A stretch of 64,000 bases of DNA from Novilysobacter_A longmucuonensis (lineage in GTDB: Bacteria; Pseudomonadota; Gammaproteobacteria; Xanthomonadales; Xanthomonadaceae). The stretch spans positions 372,001 to 436,000 of the forward strand of contig NZ_JBJMAW010000001.1 in assembly GCF_046600735.1 (NCBI RefSeq), read 5' to 3'. Positions 63,774 to 64,000 of the stretch are shown one piece after another (positions within the stretch are counted from its first letter, which is position 1; the number at the start of each line of letters is the position of its first letter). A model generated the notes under the pieces. That model had not been told where the DNA came from, did not search any database, and saw only the letters and a list, made by a program, of their open reading frames with translations. Made by a program: the position numbers and the translations under genes.

Positions 63774-64000
63774 AATTTGAACAAACTGTGACGTTGGCGA
63801 GAGAGTGCCGGGGTGTAGCCCGGGATCGGGCTCCCCAAAACAGTAAGATGCACCGCCAGCACGCGCCTGCCGCAGGGTGGCCGCCTGCTTTGCCGACCGT
63901 GTCGACTGGATGCGCAGGTCGTTCGGCACATGACGGTGATTTGTTCGCCGCCCAGACTTGCGGACCCCATGCTCAATCCCCCTGATACCCCATCGCTGGC
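63774..64000. other. Window end: no gene identified, possible gene start at 63969
   Basis: No open frame here has a family resemblance. An ATG at 63969 (+) opens a frame that runs to the edge (MLNPPDTPSLA), without a clear Shine-Dalgarno sequence. A leftward transcript from about 63970 ending at the 63750 hairpin could be a small RNA of about 200 bases. Neither can be decided from what is visible. Confidence 0.3.

Overview
The window comes from a high-GC gammaproteobacterium of the Xanthomonadales (Lysobacter / Luteimonas / Stenotrophomonas type). Gene order (aroQ-accB-accC-prmA-DUF3426-fis-purH; tlpA-dsbD-cutA near groESL; lpxL and waaA followed by tolC and pcm), strong GC3 bias and abundant GTAG-headed palindromes (SMAG-type REPs) all fit this order. 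It is core chromosome: I see no integrase, transposase, phage module, CRISPR array or toxin-antitoxin pair.

Layout. 1-8.2 kb: partial btuB under a cobalamin riboswitch, a msrC/TfoX-C pair, bioD and a two-gene RND efflux system. 8.4-11.5 kb: phasin, queD, tRNA-Met, rppH, and Fur-box-controlled bfd with bfr. 11.6-17.1 kb: DUF4126 membrane protein, a bactofilin flanked by two paralogous membrane-anchored coiled-coil proteins, erpA, nudC, ampE-like. 17.3-31.2 kb, mostly leftward: DUF2752/dispanin pair, MFS-acyltransferase fusion, purD, alanine symporter (rightward), Ca/Na antiporter, purH, fis, DUF3426, prmA, accC, accB, aroQ. 31.4-40.2 kb: tlpA-dsbD-cutA coupled by TGATG overlaps, a Xre regulator, groESL behind a near-perfect sigma-32 promoter, and a secreted subtilase. 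40.2-52.9 kb: glnE, an ELM1-family protein, HadB/RutE-type nitroreductase, YceI, pirin, a CHCC zinc finger protein, and LPS genes (glycosyltransferase, O-antigen ligase, lpxL, waaA). 52.9-61.3 kb: TolC-family outer membrane protein, Pcm-like methyltransferase, TetR regulator divergent from a second RND adaptor/permease pair, and an unknown lipoprotein. 61.4-63.4 kb: TPP riboswitch and thiC.

The unusual material is between and occasionally inside genes. At least five families of structured intergenic repeat occur: (a) GTAG-headed 22-bp hairpins, usually as inverted pairs, which supply the TAG stop codons of glnE, the ELM1 gene and purD and are translated inside dsbD; (b) heptamer tandem repeats of the CGAGTCC / GGGGACC type before waaA and in the acc operon; (c) GACGCGGATC... 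inverted repeats at 45.2 and 60.5 kb; (d) CCCTC hairpin elements; (e) a 176-bp element with 31-bp terminal inverted repeats at 47.0 kb. The most striking structure is a 435-bp inverted element (49846-50280) whose arms each hold four serial hairpins; the two arms differ by base-pair swaps that preserve the local stems, which points to selection on structure.

Limits: everything here is from reading the sequence and remembered family knowledge; no database search, folding program or alignment program was run.
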